The position numbers were made by a program, and so were the translations under genes. 64,000 bases of DNA, from NCBI GenBank assembly GCA_905221605.1, contig CAJNDS010000111.1, positions 62,001-126,000 on the forward strand, in the 5' to 3' direction. This DNA is from Symbiodinium natans (Eukaryota; Sar; Dinophyceae; Suessiales; Symbiodiniaceae). Positions within the stretch are counted from its first letter, which is position 1, and each line of letters begins with the position of its first letter. This document shows positions 1 through 11,730 of this stretch, piece after piece. A model generated the notes under the pieces. That model saw nothing but the letters and a program-made list of their open reading frames with translations. It did no database searches and had not been told where the DNA came from.

Positions 1-3000
1 AACTCAGTGAGGCACGAGGCAACCTTTCAAAGGTAGACAGTGACCCTAGGACCAGGACCACAACCAGGCCATCTTGGCTTCGGTTGCCTGCAATGCACAG
101 ATGCAATCAGTTTGCAACTTTAAAGATCTGAGTTGCAGAGGCCTTTCGGCTTGTGGGATTGTGCGTTGGGCTCGGCCCGGGACATCCTGGGAAGATTGCC
201 ACATGAGTTGAGAGTTTGAGGATGTTTCGAGGGCAGCAGTCACAGGTGGAACTTCGTCACTCCTCGCGCACGATTCGGAGGCGCCAGCGAAGCTCGCAGC
301 TTAAGATCGCGAGGCTGGCTTGCAGACATGTGGAAACACTTCCGACATGTTTCGAACATTTTCGAACCAGGTCCGTCTTCCTTGCTGGATACAGCGTGGG
401 GCCTCTCAAGGTCGCCGCACGACGTTGCGTGGGGACGTTGCATGTGCTGAAGTCATTGAGGCTTTTTTGTCTTTGCCAGGGTGTACTGGAAAAGCTGCTC
501 ACAAGCTGCGGCGTTCCATCTGGCAAGATCAAGGCAAGTTGGCAGTTTTGCGGTGTTCCGTGTTTAGGCTCCTACTGTAATGCCGAGAATCCCTACGCAC
601 TCTCAGTCTGTTCACTTGCCTAGTAAGTGGACACTGCACCATGTAGAGTTGCCTCACAGCTTGACATTTCTGTTTTCCGGTGCTGTCCTGTCTCCATTGC
701 TCCGAACTCGACAAAGATTCAGGGCTCCATCATTGTAATTCGGAGCCAACGCCCAATTTGCCAACACCAATGTGATTAGGGAGGTGCACCAACCTCCTGC
801 GATACACTTACCCTGCCAGAAACTCGCTGCAGACATCATTGCGCTTGCAGTGAAGATGTGGCCTCAGTGGCCGCAGTTGCATGTGCCAAGAGAAGTAGTG
901 CGTCGGCATTCGTGGGTGCCCTAGGTCTGGATTGGACTGCAGCGGCATACCTGGCGGCAAGAAATGCAAGCCCTGCTGCTTAGGGCTTGTGCTGCTCAGT
1001 GAGACAGCCGTAAACCTCAGATGCGCCGCTGATGTGCCGTGGCATCAAGGTCAGGCCGATCGGGCCACATGCTGCAGATCTTCTTGAGGAGCTCTGCTGC
1101 TTCTTGATTGCCGGCTCTTCAGCCACAAATGTCAGCCAAAGTAATCGATTGGCTCTCAAGCATCCTTGCTATGGATCAGGAGAGAACTTTGTGATGAATA
1201 TGTGCGCGACTTCACATGTACAGTTTCGTTCTAGGCTTGTTTGAAGGCGCTTGAACAGGGTGTTGGAATGAGGTCTATCCATCCTTTCCGTTTGGAGTGC
1301 CTGACAAGAAGCGGATGAAGCCGACCTTGGGCAAGTACTTGACTGAGGACCAGCTCTTGTGCTTGGCGTGCCAAGTCACTGGCCTCACTGCAAGTTGCTT
1401 GTGGATGTGTGGTACTGACCTCTTCAACTCTGTACTCGATGTTGCCAAGCCTGGGGTAATCCTTCCAAGTCTCATATGGGAAAAGGGCACTGTGTGGCAC
1501 TGCAATCAGAGCTGAGTGGCTCCAGATGAGGCCCATGCGCAGACCTGAACGCTGGAGCACCGCCTGCCCCAAGAATCATGGCAGTCCGAGCATGCCACTT
1601 TCAAGGCAGAGAAGATATAGAAACATGGAAGTCGAAACTCCCCAAAATGAGCCCGGAATGACCCCAAAGTCACGAGCTCCATCGCTCCAGCCTTGGGGAT
1701 GCGGGGTGTGGCCCGAGTAGAGAGCAACGGCACCCACGGATGGAGCGCCGGGTAGCACCCTTTTCAATCCATGCTAAAGAAGAGCTGGGGTGTGAATCGG
1801 TGAAGTGCTGCTGAATGCTCTTGTCCGGCCATTCCATAAGCTGGTGCGCAGGATGTTAAGATCGAAGGACAAGTCCGGATCACTCTGAATCCTGATGTCT
1901 TCTTGAGAGCCGCCTCCTTATTTTGCAGCCGTTGGTGCTGGTGTCAAGCCTTGCATCTGTGCATGGAGAGATGACAGGCCACCACAGCGAGGATGTTTAC
2001 CTTCTCGGCGGCCTGCCGGCCAATTTGCCATCTCGCGAAAAATTCCACAGCTGAACTATTGCCAGGATCCGACTTTTCACAAGCTGGGCACCTACATCCA
2101 TGCGCACGATGGCTAGCGGGTCGCTCTGATTTCCATTAAGGAACCGGCCTGACTTCCAGGAGGAGCTGAAGCCACTTGGCCGCAAAGAGGTTGTCCAACG
2201 AGGTTTCTCTCCAGCTCAAAATTCTTTGGCCTGTCCTGAATGCATCTGTTCCAGCATTGCCGTGCAACAAGAAGCATGAGCATCGGGAAGTTCCTCCAAC
2301 ATTTCCATCTGCCTACGTATGAGCACCGGAGAAAACTTGTGTCGATACCATCTTGTTGCATGCCTTCTGGGTTTTCGTACGTTTCCTTGCGAGGCGATGG
2401 GGCCCTCGAGCTCCTGTCAGTCTCTAGCTGTAGGGTGCATTGCTAATCCTCGAGAACCGGTAGGAGCCCAGCAGCGTTGATTAAACGCAAGGTTTTGTCA
2501 GCAGCTCACGGGCTGGTGCCATTTGGCATTGGGGGGCATCCCTTAAGCGTGCAGAAGAAGGGCCTAAACCCTGGTCCCCCCATTATTGCATGGCAGCCCG
2601 CTAAGAGGAAGAGGAAAGCAGAGGAGGGGACCAAATGTCGAGTGAGAAGGGAAATGTGAAGGACAGCAGGGGGCCCCAATTAGAACAAAAGTACATGTTC
2701 AGAGTACTTCGAAGATTACTTCTCATCTTCACTTCTTCACGTAAAGAGACTTGCGAAGAAAACGAAGCAGAAAACAGCTCAGTCGGTTATAGTGAGCGCT
2801 TGACAGGTCGCTCTTGGAGCCCATCCTTGGGACGGAAGCTGTCCGCAAAAAGGCAGCGAGGCTCTGAGACGTGGACCAGAATCCGGTAGAAGAGGGAGGG
2901 AGCGGGGGTGCGGGGAGGCTCTCTGTTGCAGCGTTTTACAAAATTCCGCTTTCCATGATCCCCAAATATCCCCAAGGCTTCAGGCATCTTTGGAGGCGAT

Positions 3001-3600
3001 CCGCCGGATTGGTGGTCTGCAGAGGAAGCAAGCAGGGATTTGATGAGGTTCATTTTTTGTCTTCGATGTTTTTAGAGATGGTTGAATGTTGAGATTCTGC
3101 AGGATCAAAGTGACATGGCCAAAATGTCGAAGGGCCGTTATGGATCCTCGTCCCTAGACTGAGAATCGGCTAGCTTGTGCTTATCTTAGACGGAATCGAG
3201 GACAGGAGCAGAGCACTGGCCGAGTCATGTCATGCCAATGTTGATCAGGTTACGTTAAGCATGATTAGGCTTCCATCTCTGCTCACGCCCCAAAGTTCCC
3301 GTTAACGTTCAGTTTTCAGCTTGACTTTCACCAAGAGGAAGCTATTCACAGTCCATCTCGGAGCATGTGCGAGCAAGTCGCGCCCTCCGAGTGTTGGAAG
3401 TGTGCAGTCCAGGCTTCCACGGTGCATCTTTTATGCGTCAAGATCAAGATGTCTGCCCGTGCGAGGGTCAACAAACGATGAGGCTGCGACTTCAACTGTG
3501 CGCGGACGAAGATGCAACTCCCCACTCCTCCCAAAGGTGTGCGAACGTGTGGCCGAATCCCTGTTGCCGTTTGGCTTTGAGAAATGCTCATGTTGGATGA
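1..3600. other. No recognisable gene (5' part of window)
   Basis: Short open frames exist on both strands, but none has a recognisable domain, coiled-coil pattern or splice-delimited conserved block. The composition is like that of the introns elsewhere. It could be intergenic DNA or the introns and 5' part of the coiled-coil gene that becomes visible at about 3.68 kb. Confidence 0.5.
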
Positions 3601-3681
3601 TGGTGGGATATGGCGGGCTATGCGAGCCACGGTGTCAGTCTCCCTGGAGTACTAGGTCGCGGGTGCGGTGAGAGCCCACAG

Positions 3682-3972
3682 ACGGAGAAGGATGTGGATC
3701 CAGCGAACTTCCAGCAGCTTCTTCGTCAGCTCCGGGATCAGTCTGTTTCGCAAGGCGATGTTGCTGCAATGCGACAAGAGATGCTTACGCTCAGAATGGT
3801 GGTAAGTGCAGCGAAGACTGAGATGACTGTACTGATCGAACAGGAGGTTGGGAAGGCCATTGCACGGGAGAAGGCTGAAAGAGCTGATGCTGAACGACGA
3901 CTTCACGAGAGAGTGGCTGGCTTTGCACATCAGCTGCAGATGCAACAGGAGGAGGTGGAGAAGTTCCAAGGC
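3682..3972 (+). CDS. Coiled-coil exon, first clear exon of the 3.7-15.9 kb series
   Basis: The frame opens after a CAG acceptor and reads DPANFQQLLRQLRDQ, then a long stretch rich in Glu, Lys, Arg, Gln and Ala with heptad spacing (EVGKAIAREKAERADAERR, later HQLQMQQEEVEKF). This is typical of a long alpha-helical coiled coil. The frame closes at a TGA just after 3985. The real exon probably ends earlier at AAG|GCC or CAAG|GC, a GC donor of the type used elsewhere in this window. No family can be named; cytoskeletal or scaffold proteins are the usual carriers of such segments. Confidence 0.6.
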
Positions 3973-4050
3973 CAGAACGAGTCCTGAAGAAATATAGTTC
4001 GTTCATGTGCAACCCCTTTGTCACACCTTCGGTACACCTTTGTCGGACAG

Positions 4051-4192
4051 GCCGCTTGGAGTCCAGCACACGGACAGCGCAAGAGAGCGTGGCCAAGCTG
4101 ACCAAGAGCACCGCCGAGGCCGAGGCCCTGCGCGACAGCCAGGACGGACCGGAAAAAGATCTGCAAAAAGAGCAAAAAGAGCACTCCGAGGT
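4051..4192 (+). CDS. Coiled-coil exon
   Basis: The exon follows a CAG acceptor and reads RLESSTRTAQESVAKLTKST followed by EAEALRDSQDG and KDLQKEQKEHSE, a strongly charged helical stretch. It is in a different frame from the preceding exon, as expected for spliced exons. A competing frame over the same DNA is Arg/Gly-rich and looks like a shadow. Confidence 0.55.
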
Positions 4193-4222
4193 TCCAAATT
4201 GTCTCGGGCCGATTTTCGCCAG

Positions 4223-4260
4223 GTGTGGAAGAGGCTGGAGAGGCTCGAGGACAAGCTAGG
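4223..4260 (+). CDS. Short coiled-coil exon
   Basis: After a CCAG acceptor the sequence reads VWKRLERLEDKLG, with leucines at heptad spacing. It is short, so confidence rests on its position between similar exons and on the acceptor. Confidence 0.4.
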
Positions 4261-4543
4261 CTCCTCGGCTCCTCCAGCTGGTATTGTCTTTCGCCTACGT
4301 CGTGCTATGTCATTGCACTTAAAGTCTCCGTCTGCGATGAACAGGCCGTGAGATGAAAGAGCTACAACAGGCCACCATTCTTCGGGTCCCTCCACAGTGC
4401 ACTTCACTAGATGCAAAGCTTGCCTTTGTCAGGACACGACTGCGCAATTGCACAGTCTGGAGGCTGCGAAGGTGAGAGCCTGATTTACGATGGTTTATAG
4501 TGTCATGGTGGCACGACATGTCCCGACCTGGTGTTGACAAGAG

Positions 4544-4672
4544 GTGCAGTTTGAGCACCTTGTACAAGAGACCTGCCAGCAGTCTCAGGCATCTTGTCAG
4601 TCTGCATTTGCTTGCAATGCTCGAGAACTTAAGTACGTCTGTCAGGCTGAGCAGAGTCAGGAGCTCTTGGAG
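4544..4672 (+). CDS. Coiled-coil exon (43 codons)
   Basis: The exon is exactly 43 codons, bounded by an AG acceptor and a GAG|GTCAAT donor. It reads VQFEHLVQETCQQSQASCQS and ends AEQSQELLE. It is Gln/Glu-rich and helical, with four cysteines. It continues the coiled-coil series; no family is recognisable. Confidence 0.55.
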
Positions 4673-5020
4673 GTCAATGGCACACACACACACACAGAGC
4701 GGAGCTTTGTGTTGATTTGTGTAAGCTGGCAAGGTGAACAGAAGGTGCGAGGCTTTGAACAAGGCTGTTTCTGGTGTGATTGGTATTCCCAATGTTCATT
4801 GTGTACTGCATAGCGTAGCATTGCTGCAACTCAGCGGAAAGAAGGCAATGGTGGATCTGGGCTTGCAGAATCAGCGGACGAAGGACTTCACGCATCCCAT
4901 TGGCCATTCCATATGTTGCACATGCATACGTGGAAGGACACAATGCAAGATGCAGTGCACGCCTGGCAAGTTTGTGGCCTTCCTTTGTCCGCTCTCACTC
5001 CTGCTCTTGTCCTGTTTGAT

Positions 5021-5146
5021 CCCTCGCCCTCGCCCTCGCCCTCGCCCTCGCCCTCGCCCTCGCCCTCGCCCTCGCCCTCGCCCTCGCCCTCGCCCTCGCC
5101 CTCGCCCTCGCCCTCGCCCTCGCCCTCGCCCTCGCCCTCGCCCTCG
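5021..5146 (+). repeat. (CCCTCG)21 hexanucleotide tandem array
   Basis: There are twenty-one uninterrupted copies of CCCTCG. The array reads as Arg-Pro, Ser-Pro or Ala-Leu type dipeptides on the + strand and Glu-Gly or Ala-Arg on the - strand. The long frames through it (4734-5357 +, 4913-5221 +, 4888-5163 -, 4995-5525 -) are therefore by-products of the repeat. It sits between coiled-coil exons, most likely in an intron. Confidence 0.95.
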
Positions 5147-5270
5147 CTGCGCATGCTCTGCACCCGTGTCTTCTGTCGAAGAAAGTGCTCAACGGTTGCG
5201 AAGTTTGACAGGTGGAGTTAGCCATCAGGCAGTGAAGCCTTTTGTACGGTGTCGTGCCAGAGATTGCCAG

Positions 5271-5354
5271 AGGCCCAAGAAGGATCTGATCCAACTTGCA
5301 GAGCGAGTCCAGGGGCTGGCCGGCAATCAGGAGGCAGCCATTTTGCACCAATGC
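5271..5354 (+). CDS. Coiled-coil exon
   Basis: After a GCCAG acceptor the frame reads RPKKDLIQLAERVQGLAGNQ then EAAILHQC and a TGA. The pattern is amphipathic, with Leu/Ile/Val at heptad positions. The true 3' end is uncertain; the stop may lie beyond a donor. Confidence 0.45.
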
Positions 5355-6039
5355 TGAAATGTGCTGAACGTGGGACGGGGAATGTGGCAAGTGGCAGGGC
5401 AACACGAAACTTTGGGAGGAGCAGGCACACGTTTCGTGCGTGCATGCGTCAAGCACAGGGTTCATTGCCCGATTCCAGGCCCGCTTGTTGAACGGATTCC
5501 GTGATGATCTGCAGAACAGGCACAAATGCCCATCTCGGTTCTCTTGTAGAAGAATGAAGCGCTTGCAGAAATTTGCAGAAACCAGACAAACAGAAAACTT
5601 GGATCAAGTTAGAGTCCGAAGCTCCGTACAGGACCAGCGAGTTGATGCGTGAAACTGAGCATTGCCGAGCCCATCGGCTTCGCCGGATACGTGCACAGAG
5701 AAGACAGGAGGTCGTAAGTGATTTTGTGACGCACTGAGGACCAGACTGGCTGTGGCCGAGCAGAAGAACGTGTCACTGGAGGCGAGAGCTGCCTGGGGTG
5801 CTTTCAGGAGCTGAGGCCAGCGGAGGCTCAGTGTCATTCCAATCAGTTGTCGAACAGGAGTCATCCACTCGAACGGATGCAAAGGCTGGCCAGCTGTAGA
5901 GTAAGTGCCAGTCGCATGCTCATTCACCATGCTTTGCAAACAGCGAGGTTTCGCAGCTAGGTGACAAGACAACTCTGCTGGCACAGGTGGGCTGTGGATT
6001 TTGCAGGGCTGCTTAGCTGATTGTCTTCTTGCGAAGCAG

Positions 6040-6096
6040 GACTTGGAGAAGCAGATGCATGAAGACAGAGCTGCAACTGGCCGCGAGCTTTGTGGA
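6040..6096 (+). CDS. Short coiled-coil exon
   Basis: The exon follows GAAGCAG and reads DLEKQMHEDRAATGREL, a typical charged helix. The 3' boundary is approximate. Confidence 0.4.
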
Positions 6097-6236
6097 ATTT
6101 GCACTGTGGGCGAGAAATGGTGAGGGTGAAGCATGGTGCCTTGAGGTAGGCAGGTCAACTCCTTGGAAACGTCGCAAGCAGAGGATCGCTGAGGGCACGC
6201 ATATGCTTTTCGATTCCATTCATGCCTGCTTGGGAG

Positions 6237-6311
6237 GCGAATCTGCAGCTTGGAATGTTGGACAAGGCTTTCGCTGAACTGAAAGAGGCGCTTGGATTGA
6301 GCGATGCCCGG
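6237..6311 (+). CDS. Coiled-coil exon
   Basis: It is bounded on the left by TGGGAG|GCG. It reads ANLQLGMLDKAFAELKEALG followed by LSDAR. The leucine spacing and charge pattern give a clear amphipathic helix. The minus-strand 249-residue frame over this area is a shadow of low-complexity coding and intron DNA. Confidence 0.5.
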
Positions 6312-6756
6312 CTTTGTACCAAATTGAAAATACAAAAAGAAGCAACACATCAAAAGCCAAGCGTTTTAGCCACTTCATTAGCAGAACTTAGAGACTAAGA
6401 GGCCTAGTCGATTTAGACCATTGCACGCCAACCTGGGCACCCGCCTCGGAAATCGGCTTGGGGTTTCCTTGAGCGTCCTTGTTTCCTCATTTTCCTCCAA
6501 CTAAATCTCAAACTGCGCCGAGCTCCTGGAAGTGGGGCGGTGTGATGCGGTGTGGGCGGGGGGGGGGCAGGATGCCCACAGTTTCAGAAGGTTCCACAAA
6601 TGCCGTCCATGACTAGCTGAGGATCTTTGGTCCCGTGTCCCCCAAAACAAATTTGGAACACCGACTGTCACTTATCTGCCCTCTACTCGGAACGCACCGT
6701 TACCTGGGGAGGGGGCATCGGGTCTGGGATACCTAAAAGGCTACTGTGCCAGCACA

Positions 6757-6800
6757 CCTTAGGCCTTGAGGCTTAGGCCCTTAGGCTCTTAGGCCCTTGT
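6757..6800 (+). repeat. Degenerate CTTAGGC tandem repeat
   Basis: Five imperfect copies of a CTTAGGCC-like unit follow each other (CCTTAGGCC, GCTTAGGCC, CCTTAGGC, TCTTAGGCC and similar). No coding function is seen. The unit loosely resembles the telomere-like CCCTAA repeats at 9.8 kb. Confidence 0.6.
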
Positions 6801-7479
6801 GCCCGTAGCCTCACCGCCTCGGTGGCATAGTAACTGGCATAGTTGATGCCAGGCCCACCAACTGAAGCAGCACACGCAGGATCAGGACGGCTCAACTGTC
6901 AACGGTCTCAACGTTGTTTGCAAGCTGCGCAGTTTTTTCTTGCAGTCTCAATCCGTGAGGGTCTGGAGACAGTTAGGACTGTTCAGAAAGTTTTGACATG
7001 TCCTAGGAGCGCTGGCATGAGCGCTTCGCTGATTGCCTGCAGCGTGTGAGCAGTGCGGACCTGAATAATGCTAGTATAAAAGCATTCGTACAAACTGAGA
7101 GACGTTTCCTTCTTGGCAGGTTTGGAGGCCCAAGTGATAGCGGCCGGCCAATTGGCAAGACAGGACAAGCAGGCCGGAGTTGCACAATGTTGCACAAGAC
7201 GTTCTGTAGGACTCGCAAGGACTCAGACTTAGCTTCTGAAGTCCTCAGGCATGCGACGAGGAGCTGCGAAGGCTCCAATCCAACAGCAGGACCGATTCCC
7301 AGGATTCAGCCCCAAAATGGATGCTCATACTGTTGGAGACACTTTGAGACTGGTCCGAATCAGGGTCCTCGACTCTACAATGGAGCAAGCCACGCAGGCG
7401 AACGTCCCGAGCTTAGACAATGGGAGGAGAGGTGGGGTGACGCTTTGGCCGGGCTCTGTACCACTCCACACTCTACATG

Positions 7480-7557
7480 GCTGGTGAAACTCAGGCGCGA
7501 CATGCGGAATTGCAAAGTCGGTTGGAGGAGAGGATTGGCACCGTGGATCTACGCCAA
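7480..7557 (+). CDS. Coiled-coil exon
   Basis: It reads AGETQARHAELQSRLEERIG then TVDLRQ, a strong heptad-like helix, ending near a CAAG|C boundary. A longer frame on the same strand (7046-7906) runs through this DNA in another phase but has no helical or domain signature. I take this frame as the coding one. Confidence 0.45.
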
Positions 7558-8286
7558 GCATCCATGCTCCCAGCTTAGCATTGCCCGGCAATCGGGGTTC
7601 GATTTGTGCATTGTAAGGAAGCACACCGAGGATCACACCAAAAACATCAAAGCAACTCTCATGTCAGTAGCAGCTTTTGGTTGGCAGCAAACGGAGTACA
7701 GGCTCAGTGCAGACTCTGAGGGCACAGAAGACTTTTCTGCGCCAAAGCAATCAAAAACAAGCACCAGAAAAGCAGAATTGAGCCAGATCGGATTCGCGAT
7801 TCGCTTTCGATCTCGAATTAAGCAAAGCGTGATTTGGACAATCATCCGAGAAGTCCTGGACCCGTACTTTCCGCTATGCTGCAGGTTTGGCATCGTGCAA
7901 CAATAGCCAGTGGTTTCTAGGCTCCCTCCTCAAAGTCAAGAGGCCAGGGAAATCCAGATGGCCAACACGTCCCTGAGTTATCAAACAATAAAACCCATAG
8001 CAGTATCCCTCGTGGTAAGTATACAATATTGGTTCTGTCAGACCAACCGTCAAACATTTATAAACTCATTTTACTATTTTGACTCCCGGTCGTTTGAGGG
8101 CACTCTGGAGCATTTTGCATATTCTTCTTTCTAAGCCTAAGCTCGATAAGCCAGGAACAAGCCTGAAAAGGTTGGTGTGGGCCATTCAAGACTTGTCCAG
8201 TCCATGCGCTCCCAAAGGCCGAACTGAACTTGAAGCAGTCTGCGAAGCAGGCAGTGCGTTGCTGAGGAGAGAGATGCTAAGCCCAG

Positions 8287-8385
8287 GTCTGAGGAGCTAG
8301 CCAGGCTTCTTTCCAAGGAGAAGATCCTCGAAGTTCCAGCCTTAGATCATGAAGTTGAAGCTTCTGATGCTCGTTGCAGAGATGC
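8287..8385 (+). CDS. Coiled-coil exon
   Basis: After a CCCAG acceptor it reads SEELARLLSKEKILEVPALD then HEVEASDARCRDAKAS. It is rich in Glu/Lys/Ala and helical. The right boundary is uncertain by about 15 bases. Confidence 0.45.
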
Positions 8386-8405
8386 CAAAGCTTCGAGAAG
8401 GCGGC

Positions 8406-8504
8406 CTGACGCGTGAGGACCTGAATGCGAGAGTCGATGATCTTCAGCCCTGTCTTGCCCGTGGTGAGGAGAACTCGGCCGCAAACCTAACAGAATTTCA
8501 AGGA
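8406..8504 (+). CDS. Coiled-coil exon
   Basis: It reads LTREDLNARVDDLQPCLARG then EENSAANLTEFQG. It lies close to the preceding exon in another frame. The gap is too short for a normal intron, so one of the two neighbouring boundaries is probably misplaced. Confidence 0.35.
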
Positions 8505-9811
8505 TGGCAGCACGGATATCTCTGAGAGCGAGGCACTCATCCGCAGCCTACAAAGTGCACAGGAAGAGAGCAGGAGAAGACCGGTCTCGCTCACCTCACA
8601 TGCTCACATTTTGAAGCTACACTTGCAGATATTGCAGATTGAGTGCTTAAAGGTCGGACTCGCAGAGCTGGCCTTCAAAGCATGCTAGTCACAGCTGACT
8701 GTGATGATGAACTGTACGATAACATCTTTTCATGGGTTCCAGAAACGGAGAGTGAGGACTGTGCCTAATCCATAGAAGAATGTGTACCAGCAGCTATCGC
8801 GTAGACATGCAGCGCATATTTACAAGTGGATGATTCTCACAGCTCTCAAGATTAAGCTAAACCGTGAATCTTGCGAGGAAATCATTGGAAGGTGGTCAAC
8901 AGTCGCTCGGTACCTGTGTGCGTACGCTGGAGCAACATCTTTCGGAGGCCCAGCCAGCTGTGGCATCCCTTCGCACCCCACCCCGTTTTCCCCCCATGCC
9001 CCACTTGGTTGCAGGTGCAGAGATCTCACGGTGAGGCCAAAGATAGCCTCGCAAAAGCAAACACAGAGATCCTGAGGCCGAACCGCGCAATCTTCATGCA
9101 CACGTCATGCTTCGATCTTGGAAGCCGCACTGTGAAATTGCGCGTCACCTGGGAGATCTGGAATTGGGAACCGCAATTGTGCTGAATGAGTCTATGACTC
9201 AGACAACTAGCTCTAAGTTCTAAAGCTCCTAAAGCTCCTAAAGTTTCTTAACATTCCTTGGTCTGTGCCTCTGTGCACCGGGGGGAATGGTGAAAGGGAG
9301 GAGACGAGTCGCAGCCGGACTGCAAAGTGATGTGTACAGGAATGTGTACGGGCAAGATTGGAAGCCTGAATGCTTCTCGACCTGCAAGGCTTTCTACTCA
9401 AGCTGACACGCTCAGCGGCAGCCAGGCTTGCTCAAGCTGTTGCTCCTTTCCTGACGAACCATGTCAATGCAATTGTAAACGAGTTGTACTTCAGGCCACT
9501 TTGTGCCAACAAGTTGACCAGATTCAGAACACTCTTCCCACGGTGATTCAAAATCAGAAGGCCACGGCGCTGACCATGTGCATGTGTGGAATAAACATAT
9601 TGGACTTCCTGTGTAGGCCTTCAGTCGAATCCACACTCGCTTGTGCTTTTTTCCTCTCGCTTGCGACTGTTTCTTCTGATGCCAGCGTTTTGTCAAAATG
9701 GTTTTCTTGGCATGTCTTCGCTTGTGCGACGTTTAGAGCAAATCCCCAAGACGTATACGAAAACTATCCCAAAGCTTCCGAGGCCCTTCGCCCCGAGTGA
9801 ATCCTGAGACC

Positions 9812-9879
9812 AAGCCCTGAGCCCTATAAGCCCTAAACTCTAAGCCCTAAACCCCCCTAACCCTATGTAGCCCTATATG
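9812..9879 (+). repeat. Interstitial telomere-like repeats (degenerate CCCTAAA)
   Basis: The stretch contains CCCTATAAG, CCCTAAACTCTAAG, CCCTAAAC, CCCCTAACCCTATGTAGCCCTATATG in succession: six or seven degenerate copies of CCCTAAA or CCCTAA. CCCTAAA/TTTAGGG is the telomere unit reported for dinoflagellates and many plants. Being internal and degenerate, this would be an interstitial telomere-like tract rather than a chromosome end. Confidence 0.6.
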
Positions 9880-11210
9880 TCCGCCGGCGAGTGTTGTTGT
9901 TTAAAGAGTCGCACTGAGCTTGGTTGTTTGAGGTTAGGCGCAACTGAGCTTGAAAAACCTCAATCGAGCAGGAGGCACGTCCGGGCCAAGACAGTCCCAA
10001 GTAAGAGCCGTTTTGAGTCGCAGGTGAGCCAAAAACTGGCAGTGAGCCCAAAGATAGTCGCAAGCGAGCTAAAACGACAATGACAAGAGTGATGTGCCCC
10101 CTCAGTCCAATCCAAAAACGATCTCTATCGACAAATGGTCGGCCGAACAAATGCATAAATACAAACAGAAATAGGAAAGAATATATATATATATACATAC
10201 ACATAAATGTGACCAGAGCCTCGAACGCCTCGATTTTTGCAAAGCATGCGATCTGAGAAGCCGTGCCCCTAAATTTCGAAAGTCTGCGAAAGTCCCGCGA
10301 CTCTTCCGCGAAAGTCCACATGAGCCAGGCAAGGTCCTGGCCCATCCAGGCCATACGAGACACTGCCTCGTCTGCTGTCAGCCAGCCCTAGGCCATACAC
10401 CTCCCCCTTTTGGCTTGCATAGTCCGAGTATGGCCCAGGGTGTGGGCCGTGTAGGACTTCAACGTTGATGTGAGGAGGGGTTTGGGTTTCAGGGTTTGAG
10501 GCTGAATTTGCGATGTGCGTGTAACGGCTTTGCTTCAAAGCAACCACGAACGTCAGCAATGGTGTTGGCGAAAGGAGAAGTCGATGTGGCGAAGATTTGG
10601 GCACAGGGGAGTCTAGTTTAGAATATGTAGACCACAATGAGGGCGTTGCCGCGGCGTTGCTTGGTATGATTTGAGGAAGGGGATCGCGGCACACGGGACA
10701 TGTTTTGTTTCTCTCCCGACATCGCCCAAAACGTCCGGACCGAATTTCGCATTCGCCGCTGCGGATTTTCGGCTTTTTGCATGGTCAAAACACAGTCATG
10801 CGGGGCTATTCGGCCTTTTTACAGTACATTGTTCCATGGAGAGCCGTGTCGTGTTTGCATTGCGGCATCTTGTGCCAGGAGATCTATGCAACGGGCTCCT
10901 TGTTGAAGCGTCTGGAGGCGGCCCAAAGTTCTCGTTAGCGATTCCTACGGCTTTGGCTTCATCGTTGACCTTGAGACGGGGAGCACGTAAGCCTTCTGTG
11001 CAGGATCAAGTCAGCGCGATTCCCAAGGCCGATATCAACACTTGGCGCGGTGACATTGGACACATTTCATTCGGTTTACAGTTGGCAACTCTTGTAGGCG
11101 CAGGCAGAGTTGCACGAGAGATCGAGGGCGCTGGTGGACAGCCGGCCAGCCGCTCGATTCTTGCAAAGCGTGTCGGTCCATGTGGCGTCGGCTACATTCT
11201 CGGGTGCCAG

Positions 11211-11278
11211 GCATAAAGAGCTCGAAGCGCACTTTGCAACGGCTGAGAAGCGACTTGAAGATCACATGAAGGAGACAC
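11211..11278 (+). CDS. Coiled-coil exon
   Basis: It starts after GTGCCAG and reads HKELEAHFATAEKRLEDHMK followed by ET. It is a clear amphipathic helix just upstream of the duplicated coiled-coil block. Confidence 0.5.
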
Positions 11279-11457
11279 CGATACTACATACTCTGTGGAC
11301 TTGCTATCGCAGTGTGATGAGCAAACCAGGCGGCTCAAACCAATTGGGCTGCGGAGAAGGCAGCTGACAAGGCTCGGGGTGGCACCTCGAAACGCACGAC
11401 AACCTAAGGCGAGTGACTAGCGTTCACCTGAGGTGATTTGCACTTTTACACTGTCAG

Positions 11458-11649
11458 GCATCCACCGAGTCCCACTTCGCGGCACTACGCCAGCGGCTTG
11501 ACAAGATGGATGCCGACTCCAAAGAGGCGGTGAGTGACATCGGTGTTGCGACGCGGCCCGGTGGGATTTCCTTCCAATCCTTGCAGGCTCAGCTCGGGCA
11601 AGTGGCAGCCACAAAAGACCTGCAAGTGGACACTCAGCTGCAATTGCAA
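11458..11649 (+). CDS. Coiled-coil exon, duplicate copy A
   Basis: After a GTCAG acceptor it reads ASTESHFAALRQRLDKMDAD then SKEA. A 57-base segment GTGAGT...CTTGCAG follows, with perfect GT-AG ends but no in-frame stop, and then AQLGQVAATKDLQVDTQLQ. It may be one exon or two exons around a 57-bp intron. The reading frame is kept either way. Copy B is at 12787-12972. Confidence 0.6.
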
Positions 11650-11730
11650 TGATTGCTCGGATGTGTGCGGCTGGTGACGTGTCGCAGTGCAGTACAAAAA
11701 AAACCCCAGCCCCAAGCCAATTGTACCCCC

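Noticed and set aside
4734-5357. 207-codon + frame and matching long frames on both strands
   Set aside because: They are long only because the (CCCTCG)21 array has no stop in any frame.
5604-6353. 249-codon minus-strand frame
   Set aside because: No domain or periodicity; it overlaps better-supported + strand coiled-coil exons at 6040 and 6237.
7046-7906. 286-codon + frame
   Set aside because: The translated sequence shows no conserved feature, and a coiled-coil exon in another frame lies inside it.
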